A stretch of 64,000 bases of DNA from Corylus avellana (lineage: Eukaryota; Streptophyta; Magnoliopsida; Fagales; Betulaceae): positions 7,123,021-7,187,020 of the forward strand of contig NC_081541.1 of NCBI RefSeq assembly GCF_901000735.1, written 5' to 3'. A program made the position numbers and the translations under genes. The notes beneath the pieces were generated by a model. That model made no database searches and had not been told where the DNA came from. It worked only from the letters and a program-made list of their open reading frames with translations. Shown here piece by piece: positions 11,445 through 23,900 of this stretch (positions within the stretch are counted from its first letter, which is position 1; each line of letters starts with the position of its first letter).

Positions 11445-11684
11445 TATTAGAATAATAGAGAGATATAAAAGAGTGGAAGAATAATAAAGAGAGTGAAAGT
11501 ACACAATGGACTACATTGTATTAATATAAATTAATACGAAAGACTACATTGATCTCTATTTATAGATAGGTTATGAGTGACAAGCAAATAACCTAATAGA
11601 CAAAAAAAAAAAAAAAAAAAAAAACCCTAATAGATCTTGAACACATAAGAAAAATAAATAACCCTAAACATAATATTCTTAACA
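11445..11684 (-). mobile_element. Solo LTR-like element with 5-bp duplication ATCAC
   Basis: On the minus strand it begins TGTTAAGAAT and ends CTAATA (a CA terminus with one change). It is flanked by ATCAC at 11440-11444 and 11685-11689, and has an internal TATA motif (CTATAAATAG). The length of 240 bp fits a small LTR left after recombination. Confidence 0.5.
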
Positions 11685-11689
11685 ATCAC

Positions 11690-12443
11690 GTTAGCTCTAG
11701 TAATGCAATACAAAATGCAAACCAAAATTGACAATTAGATGTTTGTTAGTCCTATTAAACGGTAAGACCATGACTTCAAAAGCTAATAGATGATTATGGT
11801 GCATTGAGTCTGAAAATCAAAGCTCATAAACTTATAATACTATGGGCATGTATGTATATCTATATATTGTCATATCATTATCACCAAAATTCAATGATTC
11901 ATATCGAATTTCAAGTCGAAAGACTAACGTTATATATAAACTGCAACAATTTACTTATCGTGTTAAAAACTGATGTAACAGTTAATTATTTTCATACAAG
12001 ATGCAAATATCACGTGAATTTGTAAGAAATATGTAAAAAAGAAAATAGATAATTGTAAGTAAAATAATCCTGAATCCTAGGACAACGCACGGAGCCACGT
12101 GGGTTGTATGTCTTGTCCGCATTAATAATTTAATAGTGGGCATCCTCTGTATCCTCCATTATAAAATTTAGTCATCGATCGTTCACATAATTGGACCATT
12201 TTGTTGGGTCCAAGTGGTATTTCCACTCTTTTTTTGTTTTTTTTTTTTGGTATGGTATTTCCACTCTTGCGTTGTCTATCATAGTACGTAGTAATTCTAG
12301 ATATCTACACCTACCAAATATTGCTAAGATAAATGCGTAGAATACCTCCCTACTCGGATTTAAGTAGCGGCCACCACATCAACCAACACGAGTCACACAC
12401 TCTGAAGTCTCAACACTTACGAGATATTTTAAGTCAATGTGAA
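11690..12443. other. Gene-free AT-rich region
   Basis: No gene or clear repeat boundary is seen. A T tract lies at about 12231-12248. Confidence 0.4.
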
Positions 12444-12446
12444 TTA

Positions 12447-12643
12447 GGGCCTATTTGAAATTGTTTTTTGAGGGTCTTAAAAGTACATTTAATATTCAAA
12501 AAGTTTGTTTAATAAAAAATACTTGTTTGGTTAAAAAATTAAAAGCACTTAAAAAAATCTAAATAGCCTAAAAATGGTTTAAACGCATTTTTGACTTTTT
12601 AACTTAAAAGCTTTATTTCTCAAACATAATCCCAAACAAGCTC
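12447..12643. mobile_element. PIF/Harbinger-like MITE, 197 bp, TTA target duplication
   Basis: The left end GGGCCTATTTGAAATT and the right end (complement GAGCTTGTTTGGGATT) are imperfect inverted repeats. TTA flanks both sides (12444-12446, 12644-12646). TIR style and duplication match Tourist-like elements. Confidence 0.65.
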
Positions 12644-12649
12644 TTATAC

Positions 12650-13225
12650 TACGTATTCATCTTTAGGAAAAAATGAAAAATTAGTCTATATGATTATATC
12701 AATTTATTAAGATATGTAAGCTCTTTGTACTATAAACATGTTATGAAAACTTCTTATCTTAATATTCTAGTTCAGCACCTGAAAATAACAAATAGGTTTC
12801 TCCACCTAATTTTGTCTTCTTTTTTTTAACATAAACCATTAAATACCATGTTACTGTTAGTACCACTCAAATTATGACACCATAATAAAAACAAGCGATG
12901 AATGCATTTTTGGTTCTTTGGTTTGAGATTTTAAAAAGTGATTCATCACTCATTAGGGCAAGCGGAAAAAAAGTTGATTCATACCGTTAGAAAAGTTAAC
13001 AGAATCCATTAATGTATTACATCAGCATTAATCATAGTGTGATATGTGTCACTTACAATACAAAAAAAATATTTAAAAATATAAAATATGAAAAAATTAA
13101 AATATAAAATATAAAAGGAATCCTAAATTCTCTCTTTTTAAAAACAATCGTATTCAAACTCAAAAACATCTGCTTCACCTTTTGCTTTTTGGCTAGACTG
13201 TAATGAGCCTGAACACGATTCTCTC
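12650..13225. other. Gene-free AT-rich region
   Basis: No gene, RNA gene or clear repeat is seen in this stretch. Confidence 0.4.
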
Positions 13226-13886
13226 AGAACATTTCCAATGGATGAGCTAAATGGTACTTTTATCTAAAATAACTTATTAGATTTGTAAAAAACCCTTCAC
13301 ATTGGATTAGCAAAAAAAAAAATGCAAAATGGATATTTAATTGGATTAGCAAAAAAAAAAAAAAAAAAAAAGCAATGTAGCACTTTTCAAGAGGAACCAT
13401 TTTATTTGGTTTTTCTTATTTTCTCTTTTTTCCACTTGGGATCATTATAAGAATATTCTTTCACAATTTTTAATAAAAAGATATTTCATAAATATCATTG
13501 GCATTACTATGAGAATATGGTTTTCATACTTAATGTTGGCAAATACGACATTTGAAAAATAAAACCGTTGAAAATATAATTATTATAAAATACAACCGTT
13601 TCAAAAATATTATAGTTACAAAAATGATTATTTGAAAAATAATAATCATTGAAAAATTATTGTGCTAAACGAATTACTATTGAAAAAATAAAGAATGAAA
13701 TACGAATTTTAGAAAAGAAATAAAGATAGAATTAATAGAGTAAAAAAATAATATTTAAATGATATAGATAAAAATATAGCTAATCGGATATAGGAGGCCT
13801 TTAAAAATTCATTAGCTAAACTAAATAAAGTGAGTTTTAAGGAGCTATTTTGTATAAAAATTTGGCTCCTCTATTGGGAATACTCT
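13226..13886. mobile_element. Degenerate MITE related to 8198-8556, with extra internal sequence
   Basis: The ends AGAACATTTCCAATGGATGA and (complement) AGAGTATTCCCAATAGAGGA are diverged versions of the termini at 8198 and 8556, and subterminal sequence also matches. About 300 bases of AT-rich sequence near 13440-13745 are absent from the shorter relative, so it may carry a nested insertion. Confidence 0.5.
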
Positions 13887-14031
13887 AAGCTTCGGGCCTA
13901 TTTCTCCTAATATTATCATGAACAAAAGAATTGTGGTTATCTGAAACAGCAGCATATACATCATCTCTAGATAGCAATTGTTCTCTTCAAATAGTAAATA
14001 CTCCAATTGCTAACACTACCAAGTTACTCAC

Positions 14032-14314
14032 TGTTAAAATAATGGTTAAGTGATTAAATTTACATCTTCCTATCAGTTTAAGCTTTTGGGATAACTGGTA
14101 ATTTAACATGGTATTAAAGCCAAAAAGTCCTGGGATTGAACCTTGATTCCATCAAATCACTTCTCATTTAAATTAAATATTCCACATGTTGAACCTCACA
14201 TATTAAAATGGAGTTTGAACTCATACGTGAGGGAAAATGTTAAAGTAATGGTTAAGTGATTAAATTTAGCTCATCCTATCAGCTTAAACTTTTGAAATAA
14301 CTGGTAATTTAACA
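14032..14314. mobile_element. Complete TRIM (miniature LTR retrotransposon), 283 bp
   Basis: Two 77-bp direct repeats (14032-14108 and 14238-14314), both starting TGTTAAA and ending AATTTAACA, enclose a 129-bp interior. The interior begins with TGGTATTAAAGCC, close to the initiator-Met tRNA primer-binding site TGGTATCAGAGC. It ends with a purine tract (GTGAGGGAAAA). The 5-bp duplication CTCAC flanks it (14027-14031, 14315-14319). There is no coding capacity, as expected of a TRIM. Related LTRs recur near 5.9-6.2, 19.3-19.7, 26.0-26.2, 27.6-27.8 and 50.5-50.8 kb. Confidence 0.85.
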
Positions 14315-14319
14315 CTCAC

Positions 14320-15060
14320 TCCAACACCCTTTCTCCCCTTCCCTCCCACCCCCTTAAAAAAGGGTATAGAAGAAAAGCCAAAAAGAAAAAAATTATTAAA
14401 TAATATTATTCATTATGTAAATTACATTTTTATCTAACAATTATCATATAAAGGTGATGGGACAGTCCCAACTACTCCTGGGACTAATCCTTGGACTTTT
14501 GTTTTTTTAACAAGTACTAATCTAATAGTTGAGTTTGTCACGTTAATATTGTAAAATAAAAATATAATTTCTAACATTATTTGAAAGAATAAATATACGA
14601 TAAAAAAGAAAATAATATGTAAGGAAGATTCTCCCCATTAATGATTCGTCAGACCATAGTGCAGCAGTTTTTTTAAAAAATATATTAACTTCATCCTCTA
14701 AAGCCAATTAGATTAGAATTGTAGTATGAGACTTGTGTCGGATTTTGGCACTGCACAATATTTAGTACAAGAGGCCAATGCATTTAACTATGGGATGGCC
14801 GATTTGTTTCAACTAACTTTTTTGTGCTATTAGTAGTAACTATAATGTTGTCTCCACCAGTGCTATCAATTAACTTCTAATTCAAACACTGACCATGTCT
14901 GGTTCTAGAATCTGTACCAGTACTATTGATCATTCAATATGGGAATGGACATTCTGTTGTTTGAATTAGTGCAATGCTAATTTTTTCTAATTGGTACTTG
15001 CATCACAAAGTTGTTGGCAGCACCAAGTGTGAGAGCAAATAACGAAGAAATAAGGAAACA
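14320..15060. other. Gene-free AT-rich region
   Basis: No gene is seen. AT-rich sequence only. Confidence 0.4.
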
Positions 15061-16172
15061 GGGGCCATCCTAAATCAGAAACTAGTAAGACTGAAACAAT
15101 GAAGATCTCTCATCTCTTAAATACTTCGTTTTCTCCCGCTACGCTTGTTGACTTGGAAAATATGCTCAAAAGACTTGCGGACACAATGAGGAAGTACGCC
15201 TTCTTTGAATTGGTCAGCCAAAGGACTCCAAAGAGGGAGTTTCATCCACACCTTCCCGGATAGTCCAAGAAAGACTTCTATGAGTCTTCTCTCTCCTACT
15301 TGCAAGAAAGACTACTCGGTGGAAGTTTGCAGCTTGCTTGAAACGTTAAGATAATGGGAGAAAGATGCATGAGAAACGCTCATCCACCCAGTAGTACTGG
15401 TGGAGCCCTGGATTTCTCCATCGTGAGGGCCCCGGTATTTATTTATTTATTTTTAAATGTTTAGCATTATTATTTAAGATTAATTCCTTGTTTCAGGGCC
15501 TAGTTAGTTTTGGCTAATTAATAAATGGGTTGATAAAAGTAGTGCGATTAAAGGAACTTTGCATGAAGAATACCCAACAGAGATGAGTAAGTGCTTGAAA
15601 TTGAAGGCTGCAGAAGCTTAGAGGGCGCCCGGGTCTTGGATTTAAACTATTGATAGATCTCTTATAACGGTAACTTCAACAGGTGACCTAGCTAGTCATC
15701 TGGTTGATGAGCTCTTGAACAGATAACATAGCTATTAGTTTCATTATTGATATCATCCGTACCAAAATATCATTACTCCACGATGCATAATCTTTAAAAA
15801 GTTAAGAAGTCATAGAAAAAAAGAAATAAGTAACCACACGAAGCCCAGTTGACAGGTTCTACATGAAAATTTCTGTTGAGATGATTCTATTTCTATTCCA
15901 TCTGATTTTTATTTCACGGAGTTATTGTATGAACTCATGGAAAAGAGATCTTCCAAGTACCCAAATACAAGAAACCATACTACTCTCTTTCCTTCTTTTT
16001 CTTTTTCTTTCTTCGTCTTTCAATGGTCTTTTATGGAATAGCCATATCTCGTGAAATCGTTTTTTTTTTTGGTGCCTCCAGATCATTGTATGCATAAATG
16101 ATTTTAAAATTTAAAGAATAAAGACCGACGATTTGCTTGAAAAGGATATGATTTTCATCCTGACTGGGATCT
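15061..16172. repeat. Left part of a segmental duplication shared with 58.4-59.5 kb and 63.2-64 kb
   Basis: 15080-15350 matches 58395-58830, and 15850-16170 matches 63225-63480 and 59440-59545, in the same orientation. It is the 3'-side flank of LRK10L-type kinase exons in each case. No gene of its own is visible; short open frames occur in both strands of the duplicate without recognisable domains. Confidence 0.55.
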
Positions 16173-16810
16173 CATGCCGGCAATCAGTATGAAAATCAAA
16201 AGAAAAAAAGGAAAAAAAAAGGCCAAAGATGTCTACAAAAAGAGGCCCAAGTTGCCCACCAAAAGAGGCCAAAGATGCCATTCTTGTGCGAACATGTCAA
16301 AAAAAAAAAAAAAAAAAAAGCCCAAAGATGCCCACAAAAAGAGGCCTAAGTTGCCCATTTTCTCCCTCTTGGCCCTTTGTTGGCCCATTTTCTTTTCTTC
16401 ATGGCCCTTTGTTGGCCGATTATTTGACATTTGCGATATTGTTTCAAACCCATGCTCATTTCAGCCCATTGTTGGCTTGTTGGCCCATAGTTGACCCCAT
16501 GTATTTCGGCTTTTGTGGTATTGTTTAAAACTCAGTACGGGCCTTTGTGGTATTGTTTCAAACCCAAGCCCATTTCAGCCCATTGTTAGCTTTCATATTT
16601 GGCCATTGGCCCATTATTTGTAATTTGGCATTTGTGGTATTGCCCATGCCCATTTTAACCCATAGTTGGCTTTCATGTAAGGCACATAGTTGGCCTATTC
16701 CGGCCAAAAGTTGCCAATGTTCAAAAGTCGCTGATGATCTTGGCCTCCGTCACCGATCAAAAAACACAAACTCAAGATTTCACAAGTCTTCACGTTGAGT
16801 TTGAGGGAGA

Positions 16811-17084
16811 GTGTTAGAGAAGAGCAATGTGGGTTGTCCCACATTGCTCATATATGAGAGTCCCTCTCCCCTTGTTTCCGAAATAAGTGGGGTTTATCTC
16901 ACATTGTTAAAATACAAGGAGCTCTTCTCCTTTGGCTTCTATATAATGAGGTCCTTTATGTATAATATATTCACTCAATAAATGCAAGATGCAGCTTATA
17001 GGGCTTTAGTGTGTAGATATTGGTATATTGCCGAACTACTTTAAATCTTGTATCTCTTTATTATTATTTCTGCATTATGATTTC
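16811..17084 (+). mobile_element. Probable solo or 3' LTR of a retrotransposon
   Basis: A purine tract (TTTGAGGGAGAG) is followed by TGTTAGAGAAGAGC and an inverted repeat, GAGCAATGTGGG/CCCACATTGCTC. Then come a TATA motif (CTATATAATG) and AATAAA (16977-16982), with a probable end at TTTCTGCA. It interrupts a duplicated segment that is continuous at 59545-59600. The preceding 16173-16800 has degenerate AAAAAGAGGCCCAAG and TTGGCCCATTTT repeats, which may be the remains of the interior. Exact ends are uncertain. Confidence 0.5.
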
Positions 17085-17603
17085 TTTCGGTATGCACCAT
17101 CTTAGTGTTGGATTAATCTCTGATTCTGGCAGCAGGGACAGGAATGGAGAAACAATCAAATCAAGGTAGCAATTTGGCAACGTCCGTATGAATTTGTTTA
17201 TCTCCTTATTTGGCCAAAATCAAAAGGAAAAAAAAAAATTGCTCTGTTCCGAGTAAGGTCTTCATAGAAACTTCTATTTCCTGTGCAATCTTTTCAGCTA
17301 ATAGTGTAGCAAGTCTTGAGGCTTTACATATAATTTCTTTAGACTCTGTAGTGAGTTCCAAATAGCTCAACTATGCTTTAGCTAGTATGGGCACTTAAAT
17401 AAAGACTCGATTGAAAATCGATGGAACTCACAACATTATAAATTCTTGATGAAAGTTATCATGGCAGATTTCATTCCATAGTTAAGGTAATAGTTAAGTC
17501 GGTAACTATAAAACGCATCCACAAGCTAATAATTGATGCAATTCACAAAAGATGCTACTTACTGCTCAAACACTAAAATTTTCATTTAAACAAAAGATGC
17601 ATT

Positions 17604-19081
17604 TTAGGGCATTACGGAATCATACTGTAGTGAACTCATTGTTGTCGAAGAATCTTCTGGTGATCTTGATGGTGAGGACAGGAAAGGCTTGGGTGGTACT
17701 TTCAAGGATTCAAGACTCCCATCTAACATATTCACAACTATACTCATCGATGGCCGATTTGATGGATCAGTTTGTATGCACCATAAACTCACTATTATCA
17801 TTTTCCTTGCACTTTCACGATCCTCTTCATTCATAAGGTCCTGCAGTCCTAGATCATCTTGTTCAAGACGATTATAAATCCAATGCGAAAAAAATATTTC
17901 ATTGGTATGATCATTCTCGACATCTATATTCCTTCTTCCCTCAACCATTTCAAACCATCATTCCATAGCTATAAACATCTGACTTGTGAGAGACCTCTCC
18001 AAAATTTGTACAAAATACTTCTGGAGCTATATATCTTGCTGTACCCCTCGCACCCAACATTGATATGATGCTTACTTCTCTACTGCATATTTTTACAAGG
18101 CCAAAATTAGAAATCTTTGGGCAGAAGTTTTCATCCAAAAGAATGTTGTGAGGCTTTATGTCAAAATGCACGATTCATGTGTTGCAACCTCTATGTAAGT
18201 ATTCTAATCCTTGAGCAATGCCAAGTGCAATCTTGTATAATGTCTCCCATTCCAATCGTCGCTCATCGCTGTGAGGGACTTTTTTTATATATGAACTTCT
18301 CGAAAGATCCGTTAGGCATAAATTCATAGATGATAGCTCTTTTAGAACCCTCAAAGCAAAAGCACATAAGAGAGACATGTTGACGTGGGAGGTCCTACTA
18401 ATGCTTGCAACTTCGTTAATGAATTCCTCTCCATTACCTCTTGATTCTTTCAAGACCTTCACTGTCAGAAGACATTCATCTTTTAACTTTCTCTTGTAAA
18501 TACCACCATAGCCCCCTTTGCCTAATTTATCTCTAAGGAGGTTAGTCATTTTCTTGATATCTGAATAACGGTATCTGTTAATAGCAATAGGTCTATGGTT
18601 CTTAAGAAAGACCTCGACAGTCTGATGGTTTAGACTTTCTTTCTTCAAAAAATTAATAATTTTATTGGATGAGAACTTTCTCCTGAAGCAGTAGATTATA
18701 ACCAGCACAACTCCAATTCCAGCAGATATAATGCCTGCAATCAAAGAGTAGAAATTACGAAATTATGCGGTGCATAAACCAAAGTAACTTGAACTACCAA
18801 TTAATTAAGAGTGTCCTTAACCTCGCTAAATTTGCATTTTCTTTACATGAAGTAATACCCCCAAAGATTTGATAATTAGCGATACTCTTTGAAAGGAGTG
18901 AAAAAGGAGTTGCAATTTATGTGTTGTAGATACAAATATACAATAGATTACCCCAGATGCAATAATTTGAGTTATGTCAGCTGACCAATATTTAGCAAAC
19001 ATTTGAATACTAATATCAACAAGAAATTTGATTGAAGTGGTATCTCACCTATTCCTATCGCCAGATTCTTTTTGTTACGCT
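17604..19081 (-). pseudogene. LRK10L-type kinase pseudogene (micro-exon plus kinase exon)
   Basis: The kinase exon spans about 18734-17604 and the 33-nt micro-exon 19081-19049, with matching phases; no ectodomain exon follows upstream. The kinase frame is broken by several lesions: a 1-base deletion near 18375 compensated by a 1-base insertion near 18265, an in-frame TGA at 18175-18177 after the HRGCNT motif, and a 2-base deletion near 17949. The P-loop is GKGGYGG and the DFG is changed to NFG, so it would be inactive even if repaired. Residues such as SNKII and NHRP resemble the kinases of the two chimeras at 53-62 kb more than the other cluster kinases. Its 3' flank is duplicated next to the 60162-62186 gene, so it is the nearest relative of the kinase used there. 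Confidence 0.8.
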
Positions 19082-19099
19082 CTGCATCTGAAGATAGAA

Positions 19100-19980
19100 A
19101 CATAAAAGATGTTACTTAAACAATGAAGATTGAAGTGAGGCAGCTAAAATATTGGCAGCCTTTGAAACTTTAACAGGGTTAGTAAGAAAGAAATATCAAA
19201 ACCTTCGCGAAGTTTGTAGAGTTTTAGTTGAGTGCCTTGAGGCGATTTGCTTTTCAAACTTCTTAAAACCATTTGATCAAAACCTGTAATTCTTGTTAAA
19301 ATGTTAACTAATTAATTGAATTATTTTATTTTATTAACTTAAAATTTTGAGATAAATGATGATTTAATATGATATTTAGGTAAATGTATTGAGTTTGAAT
19401 CTTGTCTTTATCATCATTTAGTTTTCATTTAATTAAATATTCTACTTGATCTAGACATAAGTGTTAAAATATTACACGAGTGAAAGTATTAAAATTTTAA
19501 CTAAATCATCTACATAATTTATCATGGAATCTTAAAATATAAATTAAATGATTAAATTTATTTTAATTAAATATTTTGTATGTTAGGTCTCACTTATTAA
19601 GAGTGAGTTTGAGTCCACACATAAATATATCATTTCTTCCAATCCACTTAAACTTATGGAACAAGTGGTGATTTAACATGAAACAATGGTCATTGCAACT
19701 TCACCAATAATTCGTTTCTAACCTATCATTCCATGAACAAGTAGACATCCTAAGTCGAATCAAGAACTAAGTAGACATTCTCGACATGTCAAAAAAATAA
19801 AAATTATGGTAAAATGCCAACAGAAGACTCCCAGTTTTGTTGGCCTGAGGTTGTTGTGTTGTTCTTGCCCATTGAGAGCTCAAAATCATAGTTTATGAGA
19901 AATTAATCAATATAAACAGAAGAAATCGCACCAAGACAGCAATGCTAAGTGAAAATAAACCCTTCTATTTGAGAATAGAT

Positions 19981-20012
<32 letters not shown>

Positions 20013-20993
20013 CATTTACTTTTTGTTGTTATTCTTCATGCATGGAAGAGGGGGTACATAAATGACAAAATCCCTTAGCCAAATCTTCTTTTCTCAACAT
20101 ATGCCTTCTTTTATTATGACACAGCATTTGATAAGTAATGTTAGAGAAAAAATTTAAGAAATATAGCATATATTTTCCATATCTATTTTATAATATAATT
20201 GAGATAAATAAATATAGTAATCAAATCAATTTCAACCCTAGAGATGAGAAATTATTCCACGTCCAGTAGCTTTTATTTGTTTCCCTACGTAGCAGGAAAA
20301 ATAAAAAATAAAAAAATAACATTTAATTAGGGCTCCAAACGTTATTTCGTCAATTAGCTAGTTCTACAAGAAACAAGAATACAATAGATTCCTGTGGACC
20401 TACTAATCTAAAATGCAGCACTGCCTGTTTTCTTTTGAAAGTAATATCTTTTTAAATAAAATCTATAGTCTTTAAATAATATAAGATTTTAATATTCAGT
20501 AATATGAACTTGTAATAAAAATTATAATATTCAAGCATTTTTTTAATTAAATTTAATTATCTAGTATTACGTACGAACTTTCAGATCAATTTGCAAAATG
20601 GTTACAAATTATAATGAGCTCCTATTAGTTCGACTAAGCTCCAGAAGTCAATTGCGGTGTTTGTCTCACCAAGTAAGAAGAGTCTGGTTACTTTGAAGTG
20701 CTTCTATGATTGTGTAGTGAGCATTTCCTCTTAATTTTAAATTATTATACAAACATATTTTATAATGGGTATGTGGTTATATATTTACCAGGACTCACAG
20801 CATTATAGATTCATGAAAGAAGCTATCATAGAAGATATCACCCCATAATTAAGGCAATAAAAAATGGTAATGTCTTTAATTCTAATTCGCATCAACAAGC
20901 TAATCATTGATGCAGTTCACAAAAGATGTTAGTTACCACTCTTAACATTAAAATTTCCTCTCTTCAAAAAAAGAAAAACATTAAAATTTCCTT
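19100..20993. other. Intergenic: intron remnant, diverged LTR repeats, 3' flank of LRK10L copy 2
   Basis: 19100-19210 resembles LRK10L intron sequence. 19300-19700 is a diverged member of the TRIM LTR family. 19850-20990 matches 45650-46500, the 3' flank of the 46505-49673 gene. A (TAA)n tract is at about 19980-20000. No gene is seen. Confidence 0.5.
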
Positions 20994-23900
20994 TTAAAGA
21001 AAAGATGCATTTGAAGGCATTATAGAATCACACTGTGTTGACACCATTGTTGAAGAATCTTCCGGTGATCGTGATGGTGAAGACAAGTAAGGTTTGGGTG
21101 GTACTTGTAAGGATTCAAGACTCCCTTCTAACATGTTCACAACTGTGCTCATTGGTGGCCGGATTAAAGGGTCAGTCTGTATGCACCACAAACTCAATAT
21201 TATCATCTTCCTTGCACTTTTGTAATCCTCTTCATTCATCAGGCCCTGCAGCCCTAGATCTTCATTTTGTTCAAGACGCTTGTAAATCCAATGCGGAAAA
21301 AATATTTCACTGGTACGATCAATTTTGACATCTATATTCCTTCTTCCTCCAACAATTTCAAAAACCATCATTCCGTAGCTATAAACATCTGCCTTGTGAG
21401 AGACCCCTCCAATATTTCTACAAAATACTTCTGGAGCTATATATCCCGCAGTTCCTCTCGTACCCAACGTTGATATAATACTCTCTTCTCTTGTGCATAT
21501 TTTTGCAAGGCCAAAATCAGAAATCTTTGGGCTGAAGTTCTCATCCAAAAGAATATTGTGAGGCTTTATATCTAAATGTAAGATCCTTGTGCTGCAACCT
21601 CTATGTAAGTACTCTAATCCTCGAGCAATGCCAATTGCAATGTTGTATAATGTCTCCCATTCCAATCGACGAGCAACCTTTGAAGGACTTTTGTTATATA
21701 TGAACTTCTCTAGAGATCCGTTGGGCATAAACTCATAGATGAGGGCTCTTTTAGAACCTTCAAAGCAAAAGCCCATAAGAGAGACAATGTTGACATGGGA
21801 GGTCCTACTAATGCTTGCAACCTCATTAATGAATTCCTCTCCATTACCTCTAGATTCCTTCAAAACCTTAACTGCCACAAGACATCCATCTTTTAACTTT
21901 CCCTTATAGACACCACCAAAGCCCCCTTCGCCTAATTTATCTCTAAAGAAGTTGGTCATTTTCTTGATATCTGAATAACTGTATCTTTTAATAGCAAGAT
22001 GTCCATGATTTCTTAGAAAGTCTTGGACAGTCTTATGGTTTAGACTTTTCTTTTTCCAAAAATAAATTATTTGATTGGATGAGAAGTTTCTCTTGATCAA
22101 GCAGCAGATTAGAACCATCACAACTCCAATTCCAGGAAACAAAATGGCTGTAATCAAAGAATACACATTATGAAGTTATGTGGTGCATAAACAAGACTAA
22201 TTAACTCAAACTACCCATTAAGAGCGTGATGTAAACATTTTCATGTAGTGGCACCAGGCAAGAAATGAAGAAGTTTAGATTGCCTAACTGGGAGGAAAAT
22301 CATGAACTATGAAAAATTGTGTACTATATGTCCAAAAGAAAAGAAAAAAATGCAACGCGGAAGTTTGAATACTTGACAACAACTCTTGAAGTCTTCCAAT
22401 GGATTCCATATGTACTACATCCTTAATTACAACGATTAAAATGGAGAAAGTGGAGTCATTACCAAAACTGTTTGGAGAACCTTATATCATTAATTACATG
22501 CAATAATACTTCAAAGATTTCATAATTAGCCACACCCTCGGAAGGAGTAATTATGTGATGAAGATATATACAATATATCACCACCAGCCCAGATGAATAA
22601 TATTGACAAAGAATATGAACACAGCAACTAATACCAACAAGAAGAGAAATGCTACACAAGTTCCAACTCTTACACTATAAATTAATTGCATGCTCCCTGA
22701 CGTAACATATTTCATTACCACTAGATTTTAGATGGGTCATTTTTGAGTTTTAGATCTAATAATAATTTTACTGTCACATTAAAGAGTGCATACTTGAGAG
22801 TGTGTAACATTTTTCCAACAAGAAATTTGATTGAAGAGATGTCTCACCTAATCCTATCGCCAATTGCTTTGTGTGGCTCTCTGCAACAGAAGAGATTGAC
22901 AAACATAAAAGATCGATGTTAGTTTAAACAATGAGGAATGTAGTGAAGCAGCTAAATTGGCAGCCTTTGAATCCCTTAACAAGGTTAGTAAGAAAGAAAT
23001 GTCAAAACCAGATCATATGTATCTGATATGGGTTTCATTGCAACAGAGTTATTACTTTTACTCATAATCTAAATTTGACACTCATCCAAATCAGCTCTAT
23101 CCCTTTATAGGAGGGGATTATGGCATGGAACAGAAATAGAGCAGCACGTGTTAGGAATAAATACAACGTAAAAGGAAAAAGAAATTTGTATGCATTTTCA
23201 TGAATGAATGTATATGTGTATCCCCAAATATTGTTGTTATTCTTATGTTTATACCTTTCTCCGCACCCAGACAATCAAGTTCCCCCTTGTCGTCGGGCTT
23301 ACAATGACCTCCTCTAGTATAACATCAGTAACATTCATCAGACACATACTGTTTAAGGTCGAACTCAGCGGTTACCAGTTGAAACAGCTCATCTTCACCT
23401 GGCAACCGCTTCGGATTCTTTGGGAGCTGAATAATTGAACATCCAGAGAGAGAAGTGCGAAAACTATTGCTTGAACCATTATAGTAGACATCATGGTCAA
23501 TGCAACTAATCTTTTTAAAATTTGTCGGGGGAGAATTATTGAGAGTGCGATTGCATTTAAAAAAGGTATTCATGGGCGCCATGTTAAGAAAACAAGAATC
23601 ATATCCATTAATCAACATTAGTCATAACTTGACAAGTCAACTATGTCCTTAAAACAAGGGATTTGGATCCCTTACAATCCCATGTCCAAGGAGGAGAGTT
23701 TGGAAAAATTGTACTAAAACTAGAGTAATGATATAAGGAAGACTATAGTCCTTTTAGAGTCCTACCAAATGTGAAATGTCATTTAAAATTACTAATAGAT
23801 TGAAATTCAATAATGACTATATCAAATTCAATGATAATTTTAAAAGTCACATCACAATTTGAAAGATTTTAGGAGGACTTTATATCATTACTTCTAAAAC

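Noticed and set aside
16174..16528. Overlapping Lys-rich and Trp/Pro-rich open frames
   Set aside because: Arise from A-tracts and degenerate AAAAAGAGGCCC and TTGGCCCATT repeats next to an LTR; no domain.
23062..23274. 70-codon frame continuing past the ectodomain donor
   Set aside because: Read-through of the intron after the decayed exon. The same frame appears at 29119-29328, also beyond a splice donor.
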